Part shown: piece after piece, positions 61,239-64,000 of the stretch
Layout of the letters: each line of letters starts with the position of its first letter
Position numbering within the stretch: the first letter of the stretch is position 1
Origin: Marinobacter sp. F4206
GTDB taxonomy: Bacteria > Pseudomonadota > Gammaproteobacteria > Pseudomonadales > Oleiphilaceae
DNA: 64,000 nt
Assembly: GCF_019392195.1 (NCBI RefSeq)
Contig: NZ_JAHXKI010000002.1
Coordinates: 1,612,001-1,676,000 of the forward strand
Reading direction: 5' to 3'
Notes under the pieces: generated by a model
The model's database searches: none
Seen by the model: the letters and a program-made list of their open reading frames with translations, nothing else
What the model was told of the DNA's origin: nothing
Program-made: the position numbers and the translations under genes

Positions 61239-62006
61239 ATGAGAGGCCTCAACGGAAAAACAGTCATCGTGACCGGTGGTGGTGGCGGCATCGGCCGCGC
61301 CGTATGCCAGCGCTTTGCCGAAGAAGGCAGCCTGGTGGCTGTCCTGGACCGGGACGAAAGTGCGGCCCAGGCCACCGTCGACCGGATCACCGAATCCGGC
61401 GGCACCGCCCGGGCCTACGCGGCGGACATCACCAATTATGCCGCCATCACCGAGACCGTGGTGGCGATCGAGAACGACCTGGGCGTGCCCACTGTGCTGG
61501 TCAATAACGCCGGTTTCGACCGCTTTCTGCCCTTCCTCAAGACGGAACCGAAACTCTGGGACCAACTGATTGCGGTGAACCTCACCGGTGCCCTGAACAT
61601 GCACCACGTGGTGCTGCCCGGGATGGTGGCCGCAGGCGGTGGCAAGGTTGTCAATGTGGCCTCGGACGCGGCCCGCGTCGGCTCTTCGGGCGAGTCGGTC
61701 TACGCGGCCTGCAAGGCCGGCCTGGTGGGCTTCAGCAAGACCGTGGCGCGGGAACTGGCCACCAAGAACATATGCCTGAACGTGGTCTGCCCCGGCCCCA
61801 CCGATACCGCCCTGCTCAAGGGCGTCGCCGAGAGTGCCCCGAATCCGGAAAAACTGCTGGAAGCCTTCCGCAATGCGGTGCCCATGAAACGCCTGGCCCA
61901 GCCGGAAGACTACCCCGGGGTGATCGCCCTGCTTGCCAGCGATGACGCCAACTTTATTACCGGCCAGGTCATCAGTGTGTCCGGCGGCCTGACCATGGCC
62001 GGCTGA
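61239..62006 (+). CDS. badH: 2-hydroxycyclohexanecarboxyl-CoA dehydrogenase
   Basis: 255 residues, classical SDR. NAD-binding TGGGGGIG, NNAG motif (LVNNAGF), catalytic Ser, Tyr and Lys in VASDAARVGSSGESVYAACK, and PGPTDT after the active site. It oxidises 2-hydroxycyclohexane-1-carboxyl-CoA to the 2-keto form. AGGAG precedes the ATG. Close fit to BadH of Rhodopseudomonas palustris in length and context. Confidence 0.88.
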   Translation: MRGLNGKTVIVTGGGGGIGRAVCQRFAEEGSLVAVLDRDESAAQATVDRITESGGTARAYAADITNYAAITETVVAIENDLGVPTVLVNNAGFDRFLPFLKTEPKLWDQLIAVNLTGALNMHHVVLPGMVAAGGGKVVNVASDAARVGSSGESVYAACKAGLVGFSKTVARELATKNICLNVVCPGPTDTALLKGVAESAPNPEKLLEAFRNAVPMKRLAQPEDYPGVIALLASDDANFITGQVISVSGGLTMAG

Positions 62007-62038
62007 ACGGCCCTTTTCACAAATACGGAGAACCGACC

Positions 62039-62821
62039 ATGACCTACGAAGACATCCTGTACGACGAAACCGACGGCGTCGCGACCATCACCATCAACCG
62101 TCCGGACCGCTACAACGCCTTCCGCGGGCAGACCTGCATGGAACTGATCGACGCCTTCAATCGCGCCGGCTGGAACAAGGACATCGGGGTGATCGTCTTT
62201 ACCGGCGCCGGCGAGAAAGCCTTCTGTACCGGCGGCGATCAGGGCGCTCACGAAGGCCAGTACGATGGCCGTGGACTGATCGGCCTGCCGGTGGAAGAGC
62301 TGCAACGCCTGATACGGGAAGTACCCAAGCCGGTCATCGCCCGCGTTAACGGCTTCGCCATCGGTGGCGGCCATGTCCTACACGTGATCTGTGACCTGAG
62401 TATCGCCGCCGAAACCGCCATCTTCGGCCAGGTCGGTCCCAAGGTCGGCTCGGTGGATCCGGGATTCGGCACCGCCTACCTGGCGCGGGTGGTGGGTGAG
62501 AAACGGGCGCGGGAGATCTGGTACCTGTGCCGCAAGTACTCCGCCCAGCAGGCGCTGGAGTGGGGACTAGTGAATGCCGTGGTACCGCCGGAGCAGCTGG
62601 ACGCGGAAGTGCGCCAGTGGTGCGACGAAATCCTCGAAAAGAGCCCGACCGCCCTGAGCATCGCCAAGCGCTCCTTTAATGCCGACAGCGACAACATCGC
62701 CGGCATTGGCGCCCTCGGCATGCAGGCCCTGAGCCTGTATTACGACACCGAGGAATCGAAGGAAGGGGTGAGTGCCTTCAAGGAAAAGCGTAAGCCCGAG
62801 TTCCGCAAGTACTACAAGTGA
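62039..62821 (+). CDS. badI: 2-ketocyclohexanecarboxyl-CoA hydrolase (ring-opening)
   Basis: 260 residues of the crotonase family, close to naphthoyl-CoA synthase (MenB) and BadI. The oxyanion region is FCTGGDQGAH and the second block is NGFAIGGGHVLHVICDLSIA; the C-terminus ends KEKRKPEFRKYYK as in BadI/MenB relatives. It hydrolytically opens the ring of 2-ketocyclohexanecarboxyl-CoA to give pimeloyl-CoA. CGGAG precedes the ATG. Confidence 0.9.
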   Translation: MTYEDILYDETDGVATITINRPDRYNAFRGQTCMELIDAFNRAGWNKDIGVIVFTGAGEKAFCTGGDQGAHEGQYDGRGLIGLPVEELQRLIREVPKPVIARVNGFAIGGGHVLHVICDLSIAAETAIFGQVGPKVGSVDPGFGTAYLARVVGEKRAREIWYLCRKYSAQQALEWGLVNAVVPPEQLDAEVRQWCDEILEKSPTALSIAKRSFNADSDNIAGIGALGMQALSLYYDTEESKEGVSAFKEKRKPEFRKYYK

Positions 62822-62845
62822 TGGCCCGATAGCCCGGAGAACACC

Positions 62846-63985
62846 ATGAATTTCGCCTTCAACGAAGAACAAACCGCGATCCGTGACCTTGTCGCCCGTT
62901 TCAGTTCCGACACGCTGGCGCCGGGCTATCGCAAGCGGGACCAGGCCGGCGTCATCGAACGGGACGTCATCCGACAACTCGGCGAGATGGGCCTGCTCGG
63001 GGGCGAATTGCCCGAGAAATTTGGGGGCAGCGGCATGGACTGCGTCACCAGCGGCCTGATTATTGAGGAGATTGCCAAAGGGGATTTCAACGTGGGCTAC
63101 ATTCCCCTGCTGGCCTCCCTGAACGGCCAGATCATCGCCAGCCACGCCGCCCCGGACCTGGCGAAAGCGTGGCTACACGGCATGACTTCCGGCCAGAAGG
63201 TAGCCTGCATCGCCCTGACCGAGCCCCAAGGGGGGTCCGACGCCGCCAACCTGCGCCTGAAGGCGGAGAAGAAGGGCGACGTCTATGTGCTCAATGGCGA
63301 AAAGACCTCGATCTCCATGGCCGATCAGGCCGATGTGGCGGTGGTGTTTGCCCGCACCGGCACGGTGGAGCAACGGGCCTCCGGCATCAGCGCCTTCCTG
63401 GTGCCCATGGACAGCCCGGGCATCACCACCACCCGCTTCGAGGACAATGGGCAGCGCGCCATCGGCCGTGGCTCCATTTTCTTTGATAACGTGGAAGTGC
63501 CCGCCAGCCACCGGATGGGCGATGAGGGCAAGGGCTTCAAGCAGGTGATGCAGGGCTTCGACTACAGCCGGGCGCTGATCGGCCTGCAGTGCCTGGCCGT
63601 GGCCCAGCAGTCTCTGGATGAAACCTGGCAGTGGCTGACTGAACGCTCCGCCTTCGGCCAGAACCTGTCCGCATTCCAGGGCCTGACCCACCCGCTGGCG
63701 GAATACCAGACCTACGTTCATGCCGCGCGTCTGCAGTGCTACCATGCGCTCTGGCTCAAGGACAATAACCTGCCCCACAACGCTGAGGCGGCGATGAACA
63801 AGTGGTGGGGGCCGAAACTGGCCTTCGATGTGGTCAAACAGTGCCTGCTGGCCCACGGCCACACCGGCTGGGGCGAGGACCTGCCCTTCGCCCAGCGACT
63901 CCGGGACGTGCTGGGGCTGCAAATAGGTGACGGCACCGCGCAGATAATGAAAAATATCATTGTTCGCGAATACCTACCCCAGTGA
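62846..63985 (+). CDS. aliB: Cyclohexanecarboxyl-CoA dehydrogenase
   Basis: 379 residues, acyl-CoA dehydrogenase fold: N-terminal helices, the beta-barrel signature ACIALTEPQGGSDAANL with FAD contacts in VLNGEKTSIS, and the C-terminal helical domain with RSAFGQNLSAFQGL and the terminal IGDGTAQIMKNIIVREYL. It forms cyclohex-1-ene-1-carboxyl-CoA. The hydratase (BadK) needed for the next step is not in the window and may lie just beyond the right edge. GGAG precedes the ATG. Confidence 0.87.
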   Translation: MNFAFNEEQTAIRDLVARFSSDTLAPGYRKRDQAGVIERDVIRQLGEMGLLGGELPEKFGGSGMDCVTSGLIIEEIAKGDFNVGYIPLLASLNGQIIASHAAPDLAKAWLHGMTSGQKVACIALTEPQGGSDAANLRLKAEKKGDVYVLNGEKTSISMADQADVAVVFARTGTVEQRASGISAFLVPMDSPGITTTRFEDNGQRAIGRGSIFFDNVEVPASHRMGDEGKGFKQVMQGFDYSRALIGLQCLAVAQQSLDETWQWLTERSAFGQNLSAFQGLTHPLAEYQTYVHAARLQCYHALWLKDNNLPHNAEAAMNKWWGPKLAFDVVKQCLLAHGHTGWGEDLPFAQRLRDVLGLQIGDGTAQIMKNIIVREYLPQ

Positions 63986-64000
63986 TGCGCCCCCTCTCCG

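Noticed and set aside
59520..61607. 695-codon open frame antisense to aliA and badH
   Set aside because: It crosses two well-supported genes, has no ribosome site and a composition (Val/Gly/His-rich) typical of antisense shadow frames.

Overview
The window looks like chromosomal DNA of a marine hydrocarbon-degrading gammaproteobacterium, most likely Marinobacter. This rests on the gene set: NhaB, a proteobacterial glucosylglycerol-phosphate synthase/phosphatase next to a GH13_18 phosphorylase, a DUF2897 protein, a PEP-CTERM protein, class Ia ribonucleotide reductase, and a cyclohexanecarboxylate degradation cluster. It also rests on the uniformly high G+C of the coding regions outside 32-37 kb. 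No rRNA, tRNA, CRISPR array, insertion sequence or prophage was recognised.

0-10 kb: a truncated gene at the edge, an HDAC-family deacylase, a CPA2 cation/proton antiporter, a glutathione transferase, a small beta-barrel protein, an enolase-superfamily enzyme, two small genes and a very large sensor/diguanylate-cyclase hybrid. 10-16 kb: two 7TMR-DISM receptors with cyclic-di-GMP output domains, a periplasmic rhodanese and a PEP-CTERM protein behind a sigma-54-type promoter. 16-31 kb: small exported or cytosolic proteins, the glucosylglycerol pair, a secreted galactose/glyoxal-oxidase-like protein coupled to a duplicated-domain partner, a TauD-type dioxygenase, an ICMT-like methyltransferase, a membrane sulfatase-like protein and a CrtI-type oxidoreductase.

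32.4-36.6 kb: a more AT-rich island, all genes on the minus strand. Four attC-like sites and one fused or degenerate one separate short genes: a lipoprotein, two membrane proteins, a HigBA toxin-antitoxin, a zinc-ribbon membrane protein and an M23-like peptidase. No integrase gene is visible, so this reads as an orphan integron cassette array (CALIN). Several of its genes are damaged.

36.9-42.5 kb: an envelope protein with an LSm-like tail, then nrdAB behind an NrdR-like box and a cobalamin riboswitch. 42.5-55.9 kb: a nitrogen-scavenging locus with a urea/short-chain-amide ABC transporter (urtABCDE), aliphatic amidase, Clp-like ATPase, formamidase and FmdB, divergent from a transporter-fused hybrid kinase and its LuxR-type response regulator. 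The same inverted repeat lies upstream of both urtA and fmdA and is a good candidate for that regulator's operator. 56-59 kb: a DUF3047 protein, a periplasmic binding protein and NhaB. 59.5-64 kb: aliA-badH-badI-aliB, which activates and ring-opens cyclohexanecarboxylate.
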